42,253 nt of DNA from Thioglobus_A sp964344985 (GTDB taxonomy: Bacteria; Pseudomonadota; Gammaproteobacteria; PS1; Pseudothioglobaceae), in the NCBI GenBank assembly GCA_964344985.1, contig CAYFPI010000011.1:1-42253 (forward strand), read 5' to 3'. Positions 1-9,801 of this stretch are shown here, one piece after another (the first letter of the stretch is position 1; each line of letters starts with the position of its first letter). The notes below the pieces were generated by a model. The model saw nothing but the letters and a program-made list of their open reading frames with translations, was not told where the DNA came from and did not search any database. Made by a program: the position numbers and the translations under genes.

Positions 1-70
1 ATAAAATTTTGCTTGCGATTATTAGAAAAGAGCCGCTTAAGTTGTCTTGACCCAAAAAATATTATATTAA

Positions 71-85
71 ACCAATAGTATTGGT
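71..85. repeat. Short perfect inverted repeat past rnr
   Basis: The bases ACCAAT, a 3-base spacer and ATTGGT form a 6-bp stem (7-bp if a 1-base loop is allowed) just past the rnr stop codon. Read on the minus strand it is followed by an AT-rich stretch containing TTTTTT at about positions 60-55, so it could act as a weak terminator for the rnr operon. The stem is short and the T run is displaced, so a protein-binding site or chance is equally possible. The rest of positions 1-97 holds no gene that I can see. Confidence 0.25.
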
Positions 86-97
86 GTGCGATGCGGG

Positions 98-2218
98 TTA
101 ATTGCCTTTTGGCACAAATACCATTTGTCTGTCGTCCAAATTAACTGAAGCAACTTGAATTTTAATATTGTCACCTAATTGGTAAGTTTTGCCTGTGCGT
201 TCACCTTTTAGTTGATAATGGATATCATCAAAAATATAGTAATCATCCTTCATATCGCGCATGGCAATCATGCCCTCTACAAAGACATCAGTCAGCTCGA
301 TAAATATGCCAAAACCTGCAACACCAGAGATAACACCATTGAATGTTTCACCAACTTTGTCACGCATGTATTCACACTTAAGCCACTGTTCTACATCACG
401 AGAAGCATCATCTGCTCTTCTTTCAGTCATGGATAGGTGTACACCTGTTTCAACCATTTTCTTGCTTGGTTTTCTTTTCTTTTTATCTAGTACTCGGTTA
501 ATAGCTCGATGTACTAATAGATCGGGATAGCGTCTAATTGGTGAAGTAAAGTGCGTGTAATCTTCAAAGGCCAATCCAAAGTGCCCTTCATTAGCTGGCG
601 TATAAACCGCTTGCTTCATCGTACGCAAAACAACAGTTTTGATGATATTTTCATCATCACGACCTTTTGCACTTTCTAAAACCTTGGCAAAGTGTTTGGA
701 TTCAGGCTGGTCACCACCTTCTAGTGTTAAGCCAATTGCAGTTAAAAACTGTCTGGTTGCTTCAACTTTTTCAACAGTAGGCTTGGGGTGAATTCGGTAC
801 AGGAAGTCCTCGTCATTATCAGCTAGGAACTTTGCCGTGGCTTGATTAGCCATTAGCATGCATTCTTCAATAAGCTTGTGCGCATCATTACGAGATCTAG
901 CGACAATGTTATCAATCTTACCTTTGTTGTTAAAGATAATTTGTGACTCAATACGATCAAAATCCATTACGCCACGTTTGATTCTTGCAGCCTTAAGTGC
1001 TTTGTACAAATCATACAATGCATTAAGGTTGTCCATTACTGAAAAATATTCTTGAGTAAGTTCATCGTCATCTTGCTCTAAGATAAGACTAACCTTTGTA
1101 TAGGTTAAGCGAGCATGAGAAAACATTACTGCAGGGTAGAATTTATAATCTAATAATTCTCCTTCTGAGCTAATATTCATCTCACAAGTCATACACAGAC
1201 GCTCTACATTTGGATTGATTGAACATAATCCGTTTGATAAGGCCTCGGGTAGCATTGGCACAACACGGCGTGGGAAATACACAGAATTGCCGCGTAGGAT
1301 AGCATCTTTATCTAGATCAGAACCTTCTTTAACGTAATGCGATACATCAGCAATAGCAACCACTAATTTCCAACCATCTTTTGTAGGCTCTGCAAATACT
1401 GCATCATCAAAATCACGCGAATCTTCACCATCAATGGTAACTAACTTCATGTCAGTGATGTCGATGCGACCTTGTTTGTCTTTATCAGTTACCACGCTCG
1501 GCAGCTTGTCGGTTTGTGCTAAGGCTTCTTTTGAAAAATCAACCGGAATGTTATTGCGATAAAGGGCTGAATCTGTTTCCACGCCTTCATCCATGTAAGC
1601 GCCTAAAACTTGTGTAATTTTGCCCTGAGCTAGAGAATCTAGTGTTGGGGATTTGGTAATTTCCACAATGACAATTTGCTCATCAATAAGATCTTTACCC
1701 ACCTTGGGAATAGCAATGTTATGTTTAATGCGTTTGTCATCCACAACCACATAGGCACTCTCTTTTTCAAGATGTAGGCGACCAACAACTGTTTTGATGC
1801 TTTCAATAACTTTAACGATTTGAGCGTCACCACGTTGGTTAAGTAGGCGTGCCTCAACCTTATCACCATGAAAAACCAACTGCATTTGTTTGGCTGATAA
1901 GCGTAGGTCTTTACCACCTTGATCAAGTGCAATAAACCCAAACCCTTTAGGGTTGGCGATAACAGTGCCTGTCATAGTACCAGCTTTTCCATTAAAGATA
2001 CTATAAACACCATCGCGAGTACAGCTTAACTGTTGGTCACGAACCATAGCTCTTAGTCGGTGTGTTAGTGGTTTTTTCTGATGGTTGTCAATCTTTAATA
2101 AGTCATAAAGATCAAATTTAGTTAAAGGTTTTTCTTGGATAAATTCAAGAATATACTCCCTTGAAGGAATCGGATTTTTGTATTTTTCCGATTCCCTTTT
2201 TTGATGAGGATCGCTCAT
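98..2218 (-). CDS. rnr: Ribonuclease R (RNB-family 3'-5' exoribonuclease)
   Basis: Processive 3'-5' exoribonuclease that degrades structured RNA, including mRNA and defective rRNA, in the cytoplasm. Seen in order: an N-terminal winged-helix-like region (about 20-75), a cold-shock-type OB region with KGFGFIALD (about 80-150), the RNB catalytic core with DGEDSRDFDDAV (D263, D266, D269, D271 and D272 cluster the metal-binding acids), and a C-terminal S1 domain (about 625-703). At 706 residues it is about 100 shorter than E. coli RNase R (813) because it stops right after the S1 domain and lacks the long Lys-rich tail. It starts 3 bp after the purA stop, so it is probably the last gene of the hflK-hflC-hisZ-purA-rnr run. 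RNase II is less likely because of the N-terminal winged-helix region and the closer motif match. Confidence 0.95.
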   Translation of the reverse strand: MSDPHQKRESEKYKNPIPSREYILEFIQEKPLTKFDLYDLLKIDNHQKKPLTHRLRAMVRDQQLSCTRDGVYSIFNGKAGTMTGTVIANPKGFGFIALDQGGKDLRLSAKQMQLVFHGDKVEARLLNQRGDAQIVKVIESIKTVVGRLHLEKESAYVVVDDKRIKHNIAIPKVGKDLIDEQIVIVEITKSPTLDSLAQGKITQVLGAYMDEGVETDSALYRNNIPVDFSKEALAQTDKLPSVVTDKDKQGRIDITDMKLVTIDGEDSRDFDDAVFAEPTKDGWKLVVAIADVSHYVKEGSDLDKDAILRGNSVYFPRRVVPMLPEALSNGLCSINPNVERLCMTCEMNISSEGELLDYKFYPAVMFSHARLTYTKVSLILEQDDDELTQEYFSVMDNLNALYDLYKALKAARIKRGVMDFDRIESQIIFNNKGKIDNIVARSRNDAHKLIEECMLMANQATAKFLADNDEDFLYRIHPKPTVEKVEATRQFLTAIGLTLEGGDQPESKHFAKVLESAKGRDDENIIKTVVLRTMKQAVYTPANEGHFGLAFEDYTHFTSPIRRYPDLLVHRAINRVLDKKKRKPSKKMVETGVHLSMTERRADDASRDVEQWLKCEYMRDKVGETFNGVISGVAGFGIFIELTDVFVEGMIAMRDMKDDYYIFDDIHYQLKGERTGKTYQLGDNIKIQVASVNLDDRQMVFVPKGN

Positions 2219-2221
2219 GTA

Positions 2222-3541
2222 TTACTCGTCAAATGGGTTGTTTAAGATTAAAGTCTCATCACGATCAGGGCCGGTTGATAAGATATCTACTGGCAAGCCA
2301 GAAAGCTGCTCAATCTTTCGAATGTAGTTTTGCGCTTCAATTGGTAATGAATCAAATGAATCGGTGCCAATAGTTGAAGATTTCCAACCAGGCATTTCAA
2401 TATAAATTGGTTTAGCATCTGCATAACCTTGAGCGTCATATGGCGGTGTTGTGGTAATTTCACCATTTAGCTCATATGAAGTACAAATCTTAATACTATC
2501 AAGTGTGTCCAATACATCTAGTTTTGTTAAGCAAATACCAGTAACCGCATTAAGTTTAAATGAGCGATTAAGTGTTACCATATCAAGCCAACCACAACGA
2601 CGTTGACGACCTGTAGTTGCACCAAACTCATTACCTATGGTTCCTAATACTTTACCAATAGCATCGCCCTCATCGGTTGATACGTCGTAGATTAGCTCAG
2701 TTGGGAATGGACCACCACCAACGCGAGTTGTGTAGGCTTTTACAATGCCAACCACGTAATCAATATCTGTTACGCCAACACCAGAGCCTGTTACTGCACC
2801 ACCTGAGGTTGTGTTTGATGAAGTTACAAATGGGTAAGTACCTTGATCAATATCTAGTAGTGCACCTTGAGCGCCTTCAAACAAGATGTTTTCATTATTG
2901 GAGATATGCTGGTGAATTTTTTCAGTAACATCAACAATCATTGGCTTGAGGATTTTTGCTTGCTCTAATGCTTCCGCCAATACCGCTTCATAATCAAGTG
3001 CCTCAGCGCCATAATAGTTAGTTAAAGCAAAGTTATGGTACTCCATCACATCTTTTAGTTTTTCTGCAAAAGCAGCTTCATCTAGCAAATCACCAGCACG
3101 CAAGCCACGACGAGCAACTTTATCTTCATACGCCGGCCCAATGCCGTTACCTGTGGTACCAATAGCAGCTTTACCGCGTTTAACTTCGCGCGCATTATCA
3201 AGTGCTACGTGGTAAGGCATAATTAAAGGACAGCCTGGCGATACTTTTAATCGAGACTGTGCATTAACACCAGCTGTATCTAGTTCGCCCAATTCTTTAA
3301 TTAGTGCAGACATTGACAGTACAACACCGTGACCAATTAAACACTCTACATTGTCACGCAAAATGCCAGAAGGAATTAGGTGAAGAACGGTTTTTTTGCC
3401 GTCGATTACCAGTGTGTGACCTGCATTATGACCACCTTGAAATCTAACAACACTTGATACTTTATCGGTAATTAAATCTACAACTTTACCTTTACCTTCA
3501 TCGCCCCATTGAGTGCCGATAATTACTACATTTTTTGACAT
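2222..3541 (-). CDS. purA: Adenylosuccinate synthetase
   Basis: Catalyses GTP-dependent condensation of IMP with aspartate to adenylosuccinate, the first committed step from IMP to AMP. The N-terminal loop GTQWGDEGKGK (residues 9-19, with D14 as the probable catalytic base) and GGHNAGHT with H42 are the family's active-site motifs. Further hallmarks are GTTGNGIGPAYEDK and the GRQRRCGW segment. Length 439 is close to E. coli PurA (432), so the protein is complete. It sits 40 bp after hisZ and 3 bp before rnr. The hflC-purA-rnr neighbourhood is widespread in Gammaproteobacteria. Confidence 0.97.
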   Translation of the reverse strand: MSKNVVIIGTQWGDEGKGKVVDLITDKVSSVVRFQGGHNAGHTLVIDGKKTVLHLIPSGILRDNVECLIGHGVVLSMSALIKELGELDTAGVNAQSRLKVSPGCPLIMPYHVALDNAREVKRGKAAIGTTGNGIGPAYEDKVARRGLRAGDLLDEAAFAEKLKDVMEYHNFALTNYYGAEALDYEAVLAEALEQAKILKPMIVDVTEKIHQHISNNENILFEGAQGALLDIDQGTYPFVTSSNTTSGGAVTGSGVGVTDIDYVVGIVKAYTTRVGGGPFPTELIYDVSTDEGDAIGKVLGTIGNEFGATTGRQRRCGWLDMVTLNRSFKLNAVTGICLTKLDVLDTLDSIKICTSYELNGEITTTPPYDAQGYADAKPIYIEMPGWKSSTIGTDSFDSLPIEAQNYIRKIEQLSGLPVDILSTGPDRDETLILNNPFDE

Positions 3542-3581
3542 ACTAATTCCTAACTATTTAATATTTTTTTGTGAAATAAAT

Positions 3582-4535
3582 TTATTTTGATTGAGATAAA
3601 AACTTCAAATCAAATGAAAACCCTGTTGCTGCTCGTGACTTTCCAAAAGAGGCGCCAATACCATTGTAGCGACCACCTTGAGCCAGTGCTTTAGAGTAGT
3701 TTTCGTTATAAGCAGAAAATACAACACCCGTATGATATTCATATGACTGAAGTTCTGCAAGATCATAAACAAGATCTACGCCTTGATTTTTTAATTGTGT
3801 GTTAATTTGAATTAACTCGTTAATGGCTTCTGTGGCTTTTGGCAAATTGGCAAACATTGCTAAAGCTTTATCTAGTATAGACGCATCACCCTCTAGTGCC
3901 ATTAAAGCTGATAATTGATCTGCACATTTAAGCGAATTATTTGCTAAAAAGACAGTTAAATCTGGTGTTGATCGATGTGTGAAAATCTCTCTTAATTCAG
4001 TAGTCTGATTGGCGTTTAAACCTTCAGGTTCAATAATAGCGTCAAAAATCGCCACATTTCCCAAGCTAATAACAACCGAGTTGATAGATAAGATGTTAAG
4101 ACTTTCAATCATAAGTGATATGATTTCAACATCTGCCTCACTAGAATCTAGCCCGTATAGTTCAGCACCTGCTTGAATGGGCGAGCGAGAATCGTAAAAG
4201 TCATTGGCACTGGTTTGCAAAATGGCATTAATGTAACAATATTTTTGCTCTTTATCACTGGCTCGTTTTGCATCGATTCTGGCAATTTGCGGAGTAATGT
4301 CTGCATGTACACCCAGCATTTTTCCACTAACAGGATCTAAAAATTTAAAAGTGTTTTCATTAACTGAGTCGCTAGTAAGTAGAAGCGAATCGACATGCTC
4401 AACCATTGGTGGAATAACCAATCCATAATCTTTGCTGGTGTAAAGATCAATCAGCTGACGACGAAGTGATTCAAACGCTAGCGCTTGATCACCCGTCAAT
4501 TCATCAATTCCTTCAGGCAGTTGCCAAGTGTTCAT
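3582..4535 (-). CDS. hisZ: ATP phosphoribosyltransferase regulatory subunit HisZ
   Basis: HisZ is a catalytically inactive paralogue of histidyl-tRNA synthetase that assembles with the short form of HisG and makes the first histidine-pathway enzyme active and feedback-sensitive. The N-terminus (LPEGIDELTGDQA, then VIPPMVEHVDSLL) and the aaRS-like core with HADITPQIARIDA match the family. The C-terminus has GGRYNGIGASFGKSRAATGF, the equivalent of the HisRS motif 3 region. At 317 residues it lacks the anticodon-binding domain expected of a true HisRS. It begins 5 bp after hflC. Its presence implies a short-form hisG elsewhere in the genome, which is not in this window. Confidence 0.9.
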   Translation of the reverse strand: MNTWQLPEGIDELTGDQALAFESLRRQLIDLYTSKDYGLVIPPMVEHVDSLLLTSDSVNENTFKFLDPVSGKMLGVHADITPQIARIDAKRASDKEQKYCYINAILQTSANDFYDSRSPIQAGAELYGLDSSEADVEIISLMIESLNILSINSVVISLGNVAIFDAIIEPEGLNANQTTELREIFTHRSTPDLTVFLANNSLKCADQLSALMALEGDASILDKALAMFANLPKATEAINELIQINTQLKNQGVDLVYDLAELQSYEYHTGVVFSAYNENYSKALAQGGRYNGIGASFGKSRAATGFSFDLKFLSQSK

Positions 4536-4540
4536 GATAA

Positions 4541-5398
4541 CTATTTAGCCTCTGGATTAAAGTGACGGAAAAATTCAGTATTTGGATTTAACACCATGAT
4601 GTCATTTTGACCCGTGAATGATTTTTTGTACGATTCAAGTGAACGATAGAAAGAGTAAAAATCAGCATTTTGATTGTACGCTTGCGCATAGTTATTGGCT
4701 GAAATTGCATCACCTTCACCTCGAATTTTTTCAGAATCACGGTAAGCATTTGCTAAGATGATTGTGCGCTCTTTATCAGCTGCTGCACGAATAATCTCTG
4801 CTTCTTCGGCACCTTTAGATCTGAACTCTTTAGCAACACGTTGACGCTCAGCTTGCATACGACGATACACTGAGTTTGATACCTCTTGTGAAAGATCAAT
4901 TCGCTTGATACGAACATCAATAATCTTGATACCAAATTCACCAATGTCTTTATTGGCTAATTTAAGAATATTAGCCATAATTTCACTACGCTCGCCCGAT
5001 ACCACATCAGCAATGGTGCGTTTTGAGAATTCACTCTTAAGACCTGTTTTGATAATTTGGGCTAAACGATTGTTGGTTCTGGCTATATTACCACCTGTTG
5101 ATTTGTAAAATTGCTCAGCATCAGTGATACGCCATTTAACGTATGAGTCAACGATTACGTTTTTCTTCTCACCGGTTAAAAAACGCTCAGCTGGCGCATC
5201 AAGTGTTTGAATACGATCATCAAACTTTACAACATTATTAACAAAAGGCATTTTAAACTTAAGGCCCGGTGTTTTTTCAACAGTAACAATTTCACCTAGT
5301 CGAAGCTTGATAGCAGTCTGAGTTTCATTAACTGTGTATAGCGCTGAACTTAAAATAAAAAATACAGCGGCAGCTAAAATTAATCCTATCTTTTGCAT
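4541..5398 (-). CDS. hflC: Protease modulator HflC (SPFH/prohibitin family)
   Basis: Inner-membrane protein that forms the HflKC cage around the AAA protease FtsH and limits its access to membrane substrates. A single N-terminal membrane segment (about 4-22, LILAAAVFFILSSALYTV) precedes the SPFH domain, which begins NETQTAIKLRLGEIV, followed by an Ala/Glu-rich helical region (about 175-230). Length 285 is shorter than E. coli HflC (334), with the C-terminus trimmed. The start codon overlaps the hflK stop by one base (TAATG), so the two are translationally coupled, as expected for subunits of one complex. Confidence 0.95.
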   Translation of the reverse strand: MQKIGLILAAAVFFILSSALYTVNETQTAIKLRLGEIVTVEKTPGLKFKMPFVNNVVKFDDRIQTLDAPAERFLTGEKKNVIVDSYVKWRITDAEQFYKSTGGNIARTNNRLAQIIKTGLKSEFSKRTIADVVSGERSEIMANILKLANKDIGEFGIKIIDVRIKRIDLSQEVSNSVYRRMQAERQRVAKEFRSKGAEEAEIIRAAADKERTIILANAYRDSEKIRGEGDAISANNYAQAYNQNADFYSFYRSLESYKKSFTGQNDIMVLNPNTEFFRHFNPEAK

Positions 5399-6564
5399 TA
5401 TCTTACTCCTCTGTTACGGAAAATGCCTCTAACATCACCCTCTTGTTTATTGGTTTGAGATGTAGCATCTTTGATAATAACTTCAGTATTTGATGTTTTG
5501 CCTCCTACTAGTTTATCAATAGGTAAATACATCATAGAGTTAGCTTTTGAATCAACAACAACTTTACTGGTTGAAGCCAGTACACCTTCTAGAGTTTCTC
5601 TATAAAGACGCTCTTTAGTAACTTCAGGTGCTTTTTCATACTCAGTTAAAATTTGCTTAAAACGAGACGCTTCACCTTCTGATTTTGAAACAACTTCAGA
5701 TTTATAGGCTTTTGACTCTTCAAGCATACGCGCTGCCAAACCACGAGATTTAGGCAAAATATCATTTGCATAAGTTTGTGCTTCGTTAATTAAACGCTGC
5801 TTATCTTCACGCGCTTTCACTGCATCAGAGAAAGCCGCTTGAACTTGCTCAGGTGGTTGTGCATCTTGCATGTTAACTGTTGTGATGAACAAACCTGTTT
5901 GATACAAGTCTAACAACTCTTGAGATTTTTCTTTAATTCTATCGGCAATGCTAACACGACCCTCAGTCAAGATGTAGTCCATAGAGTTTTGACCAACAAC
6001 TTGTCGAATGGCACTTTCAGATACTTGGCGTAGTGTTGTATCAGGATTGGCCACATTAAATAAATAAGCTTGTGCATCATTTACCTTGTATTGAACGGCA
6101 AACTTAGCATCAATCATGTTTTCATCTTTCGTTAACATTAGTGATTCAGACGATACATTGCCACCAAAACGACGATTGCCATTAGCTACATTTCTAAAAC
6201 CAATCTCAGCAGTTCTGATTTGCTCAACATTAATTCTATTTAGTGTTTCAACTGGGAAAGGTAAGTGCCAGTGAGGACCTTGAGAAGTTTGCTCTTGGAA
6301 TGCGCCAAAACGTAAAACCACACCTTTTTCTGCAGGATCGATAATATAGACACCTGATAAAACCCAAACTAAAAATGCAATAATAAATACAAGCTTAAAG
6401 CTGCCTTTAGGTGGTGTTGGGGTTGTAGGTGTTTTGTCAGACTTTTGTGAGCCAAAAATACCGCCAAATTTATTTTTAAAATCTTTAATAACTTCATCCA
6501 ATTCCGGTGGAGTTTGACCATTGCCACCCCATGGATTTTGATTATTGTTGTCGTTCCAAGCCAT
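5398..6564 (-). CDS. hflK: FtsH protease activity modulator HflK
   Basis: Partner of HflC in the membrane HflKC-FtsH complex. The cytoplasmic N-terminus is Asn/Gly-rich with MAWNDNNNQNPWGG, a signature of HflK. It is followed by a single membrane segment (about 57-74, LVFIIAFLVWVLSGVYII) and the SPFH domain (VDPAEKGVVLRFG-like segment IDPAEKGVVLRFGAF). A long Glu/Ala/Lys helical segment follows (about 230-310). Length 388 against 419 in E. coli. GGAAG lies 8 bases upstream of the ATG and supports the start. It is the first gene of the minus-strand run and diverges from lptD across a 138-bp spacer, in which I do not see a convincing promoter on either strand. Confidence 0.95.
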   Translation of the reverse strand: MAWNDNNNQNPWGGNGQTPPELDEVIKDFKNKFGGIFGSQKSDKTPTTPTPPKGSFKLVFIIAFLVWVLSGVYIIDPAEKGVVLRFGAFQEQTSQGPHWHLPFPVETLNRINVEQIRTAEIGFRNVANGNRRFGGNVSSESLMLTKDENMIDAKFAVQYKVNDAQAYLFNVANPDTTLRQVSESAIRQVVGQNSMDYILTEGRVSIADRIKEKSQELLDLYQTGLFITTVNMQDAQPPEQVQAAFSDAVKAREDKQRLINEAQTYANDILPKSRGLAARMLEESKAYKSEVVSKSEGEASRFKQILTEYEKAPEVTKERLYRETLEGVLASTSKVVVDSKANSMMYLPIDKLVGGKTSNTEVIIKDATSQTNKQEGDVRGIFRNRGVR

Positions 6565-6702
6565 TTATATGCTTCCATTATTGTTAAAAAACCTGAGTTA
6601 TTTTACCCAATTAAAACTCTTGTTATGCAACTAATATATGTAAGCTATGGAATAGGCATATGGTGTTAAAATAAATGAATTTTAAAATCTTTTTAAGTTG
6701 TT

Positions 6703-8892
6703 ATGAAAACCCCTGCGATTCTTTACTCATTAGTGTTGTTTTCAGGCGCTGTCAGCGCTCAAGGTGTCTCATTGAATTGTCAAGACACTCAATTATTATT
6801 TCCTAAGCAAGTGCTATCTAATAGTGATAATCTAGACGTTGTTGCTGATCATAGTGAAATTAGCAAAGGTGATCATTACTTATTAAAAGGCGGTGTGTCA
6901 CTCAACTCGAGTCAGTATTACTTAGGTGCAGACCAGGTTAATATCTCTAGATCTGACAAAATCTCTAATGCAACAGGCAATGTTAAATTTCAAGATGCTG
7001 ATCTTATGTTTATTGGCGATCAAGCAATTGTAAAAAAACAAGGCAATACTACGCATACCACCATTAATCAAGTTAAATTTCATTATCCAGATTCTAAAAT
7101 AAATGGCCAGGCTCAACAAGTGGTGAATGACGGTACTAAGCAAGTGTTTGATACTGTTAGTTATACTTTGTGTCCGTTGGGTAATACTGATTGGACTATG
7201 AATGCTGATCAAATAACACTCAACTCAGACACTAATCGCGGTGTTGCCAAAGGTGTAAGCGTTGAGTTTTTAGGTACACCAATTTTTTATTCTCCTCGTC
7301 ATGAGTGGGTATTGGAAGGTCGAGGCTCAGGATTTTTAGCGCCTAGTTTTGGTAGTTACGATGAATCTGTTGCTGGTGAAGACAATAATTATCAAGTAAG
7401 AATTCCTTATTATTTTAATATCGCCCCTGATCGTGATTTCTTGTTGACACTTAATCAACTCTCAAGTCGTGGTAGTGTTATTGAAGGTGTGTATCGACAA
7501 TTACTTGCTGGTAATCAAGCATTTGACGATGGGCGTTTTGAAATTGAGGCTCATTATTTAAACAAGGATGACGTTACTAATGCCGAGCGTTGGTTGTTGA
7601 ATTCTAAATTAGATTTGTCTCTTAATTCCAAAACCAATTTAAACGCTGTGGTTAATCGTGTCTCTGATGACAATTATTTCAAAGAAATTGCTCATGATAA
7701 TACTTCATCATCAGCGCTACACTCTCATCTAGATCTTACTTATGAAGATCAAAAGGCACAATTAAGCGCAGCATTATTTGCAGAGAATGAGCAACTGATT
7801 AATAATGGTAGTGCTACTTATACACGTGCACCAGAGGTGTCAATTAAAAAATCCTTCACAGGCATGGATAATCGTAACATGAGTTTGTCTTTGCTAAGTA
7901 CAAACTTTAAGCATAAGACTTCCAGCGATACTGGCGTTCGTACGCATGCACAAGCAAGCTTTACTCGCCCTATCTCAACCAACGCTTACTCACTAACGCC
8001 CAAACTTGATGTGTATACTACCGATTATTCCCTAGATAATGCAGCTGATCAAAGTAGGTCTATTTATAGTTTTGGATTGGACTCAAAATTATTTTTAGAA
8101 AGAGAAGTGAATTTGTTTGGTACGGATTTGATTCAAACTTTAACACCAAGATTAGCCTATAACTACACACCTAAAAAAGATCAAAGCGCTCTACCGAGTT
8201 TTGATTCAGCAGATAAGAGTGATTCTTACGAGAGTTTATTTTCAGGGCAAAAGTTTACTGGTCTTGATAGAATCAGCAACGCCAATAACTTCACATTAGG
8301 TCTAGAGTCTGACTTTATTGATGAAGAGACAGGCGATACCTATTTGAGTTTAAAAGCAGCTCAAACTCGACATGTTGACGATACTGATATGAATAGCAGT
8401 GGTGTATTGGTTTCTAGAAGAAAGTATTCTAACATTGCGCTATCAGCTGATTTGTCTTTGGATGATTTCACTTTTAACAATTCACTGCAATACGATCCAG
8501 AAACCAATAAGATTGACAAGAGAGATAGTTCGGTTAGCTATATTCTTAATCCTAGAAAATTTGTAACATTGGCTCATCATGATGATAACGGCACAAAATC
8601 AGCAGAGCTTTACGGTGCTTACCCGTTAACGCAAAAAGTACACGTATTCGCCGGTGTTAATCGTTCAATTACAAACTCTATTACTAACAAAGAAACCACA
8701 GGTATTACTTATGAATCTTGCTGCTGGGCACTACGTTTAGCGCATTTTAAAAAGCATATTAGTGGCAACGATTATGATTATGTGACAAATTTTGAATTAG
8801 TATTAAAAGGCTTGGCTTCAACATCGCCTAGTTTGGCTGCGCGTCTAGAAGAAGAAGTGCCAAACTACCTAGCAAACTTAGATGATTACTAA
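6703..8892 (+). CDS. lptD: LPS-assembly protein LptD
   Basis: Outer-membrane beta-barrel that, plugged by LptE, inserts lipopolysaccharide into the outer leaflet. The N-terminus MKTPAILYSLVLFSGAVSA is a signal peptide with likely cleavage before Q20. The OstA/LptA-like beta-jellyroll spans about 40-180 and the barrel fills the rest. Cysteines occur at C26, C157 and the pair C673-C674 (ESCCWALR), which matches the E. coli arrangement C31, C173, C724-C725 that forms interdomain disulfides. Length 729 against 784. surA follows immediately with overlapping or abutting reading frames, as in E. coli. No sigma-E type promoter (GGAACTT/TCTGA) is evident upstream. Confidence 0.95.
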   Translation: MKTPAILYSLVLFSGAVSAQGVSLNCQDTQLLFPKQVLSNSDNLDVVADHSEISKGDHYLLKGGVSLNSSQYYLGADQVNISRSDKISNATGNVKFQDADLMFIGDQAIVKKQGNTTHTTINQVKFHYPDSKINGQAQQVVNDGTKQVFDTVSYTLCPLGNTDWTMNADQITLNSDTNRGVAKGVSVEFLGTPIFYSPRHEWVLEGRGSGFLAPSFGSYDESVAGEDNNYQVRIPYYFNIAPDRDFLLTLNQLSSRGSVIEGVYRQLLAGNQAFDDGRFEIEAHYLNKDDVTNAERWLLNSKLDLSLNSKTNLNAVVNRVSDDNYFKEIAHDNTSSSALHSHLDLTYEDQKAQLSAALFAENEQLINNGSATYTRAPEVSIKKSFTGMDNRNMSLSLLSTNFKHKTSSDTGVRTHAQASFTRPISTNAYSLTPKLDVYTTDYSLDNAADQSRSIYSFGLDSKLFLEREVNLFGTDLIQTLTPRLAYNYTPKKDQSALPSFDSADKSDSYESLFSGQKFTGLDRISNANNFTLGLESDFIDEETGDTYLSLKAAQTRHVDDTDMNSSGVLVSRRKYSNIALSADLSLDDFTFNNSLQYDPETNKIDKRDSSVSYILNPRKFVTLAHHDDNGTKSAELYGAYPLTQKVHVFAGVNRSITNSITNKETTGITYESCCWALRLAHFKKHISGNDYDYVTNFELVLKGLASTSPSLAARLEEEVPNYLANLDDY

Positions 8893-8893
8893 T

Positions 8894-9790
8894 ATGATAA
8901 AAGCATTACTGCTCGCACTGGGTATTTCTACCTCAGTTATTTCTGCACCTAATAGTATTATTGCTATTGTTAATGATGAGTTAGTTACTTATGATTCAAT
9001 TGCTAATGATATTAACGATTCTCAAACGACAAAACAAAAACTTGTTTTGGTTAATAAACAGGTGGATCTGGTTTTAAAACTAGAAAAAATTAAAGAATTG
9101 GGTCTTGAGCCAAAACCAGAATCTATTAATGCCATGCTTAATAAAATTGCCGCTCAAAATAAGATTAGCGCAGCTCAATTACAAGCCAGCTCTCAATTTG
9201 GACAAATTGTTGCTGATATTAAGAAAAACCTTTCTTTAACAGGCTTAAAGCGCTTTGTACTTCAACAAGCCAGCATAAAATTAAGCCAATCAGAATTATC
9301 TCAAGCATTAAAAGATAATCCAAGCAAAAAAGATAATATTTCAAAGCAGGTAAAAATTGCTCAAATTGTAATTACTTCGGTTGATGATTCAAGTTCTTTG
9401 TTGCAATCACAAGACGAATTAATTCAGGCGGCCATGGATAATTTAGTGGTGCAGTTAAACAAAGGTGAAACATTCTCTGCACTGGCTAAATTACATTCGC
9501 AAGATGCTTCTTATAAAAACGGTGGAGAGTTGGGTTGGTTGATGCTTGATAAACTGCCTAGTGATTTTGTAAATGCTTTGTCTAACCTTGATAGTAATAA
9601 AGTTTCAGCACCTTTTAAAACCCAGCAAGGCTGGAGGCTTGTTAAGCTATTAGATGAGCGTAGTATTGATAACCACATTTCAGAAATCAAAGTAGCACTT
9701 CTAAGACAAAAGCAAAATATTTATTTTTCCAATTGGGTAAAAAGCCTTAGGAAAGATGCCTATATTGAGATTTTTGAGCACAAGTTCTAA
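8894..9790 (+). CDS. surA: SurA-like periplasmic chaperone with one parvulin domain
   Basis: Periplasmic chaperone for outer-membrane proteins. The ATG at 8894 is preferred because MIKALLLALGISTSVISA reads as a clean signal peptide and lies just past the lptD stop. An in-frame ATG at 8882 would add four residues and overlap lptD by 11 bases. After the signal comes the SurA N-domain (IAIVNDELVTYDSI, to about 150), then one parvulin PPIase domain (about 155-255, with GGELGWLMLDKLPSDF and a QQGWRLVKL ending), then a short SurA-type C-terminal helix ending KDAYIEIFEHKF. E. coli SurA has two parvulin domains and 428 residues; only about 300 remain here. The gene order lptD-surA supports the name over a generic PpiD or PrsA. 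Confidence 0.87.
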   Translation: MIKALLLALGISTSVISAPNSIIAIVNDELVTYDSIANDINDSQTTKQKLVLVNKQVDLVLKLEKIKELGLEPKPESINAMLNKIAAQNKISAAQLQASSQFGQIVADIKKNLSLTGLKRFVLQQASIKLSQSELSQALKDNPSKKDNISKQVKIAQIVITSVDDSSSLLQSQDELIQAAMDNLVVQLNKGETFSALAKLHSQDASYKNGGELGWLMLDKLPSDFVNALSNLDSNKVSAPFKTQQGWRLVKLLDERSIDNHISEIKVALLRQKQNIYFSNWVKSLRKDAYIEIFEHKF

Positions 9791-9801
9791 GATTATTTAG
9801 C

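Noticed and set aside
6565..6702. Sigma-E promoter for lptD or a clear divergent promoter for hflK
   Set aside because: TAAAAT-like -10 boxes exist on both strands but without acceptable -35 partners at 16-18 bases.
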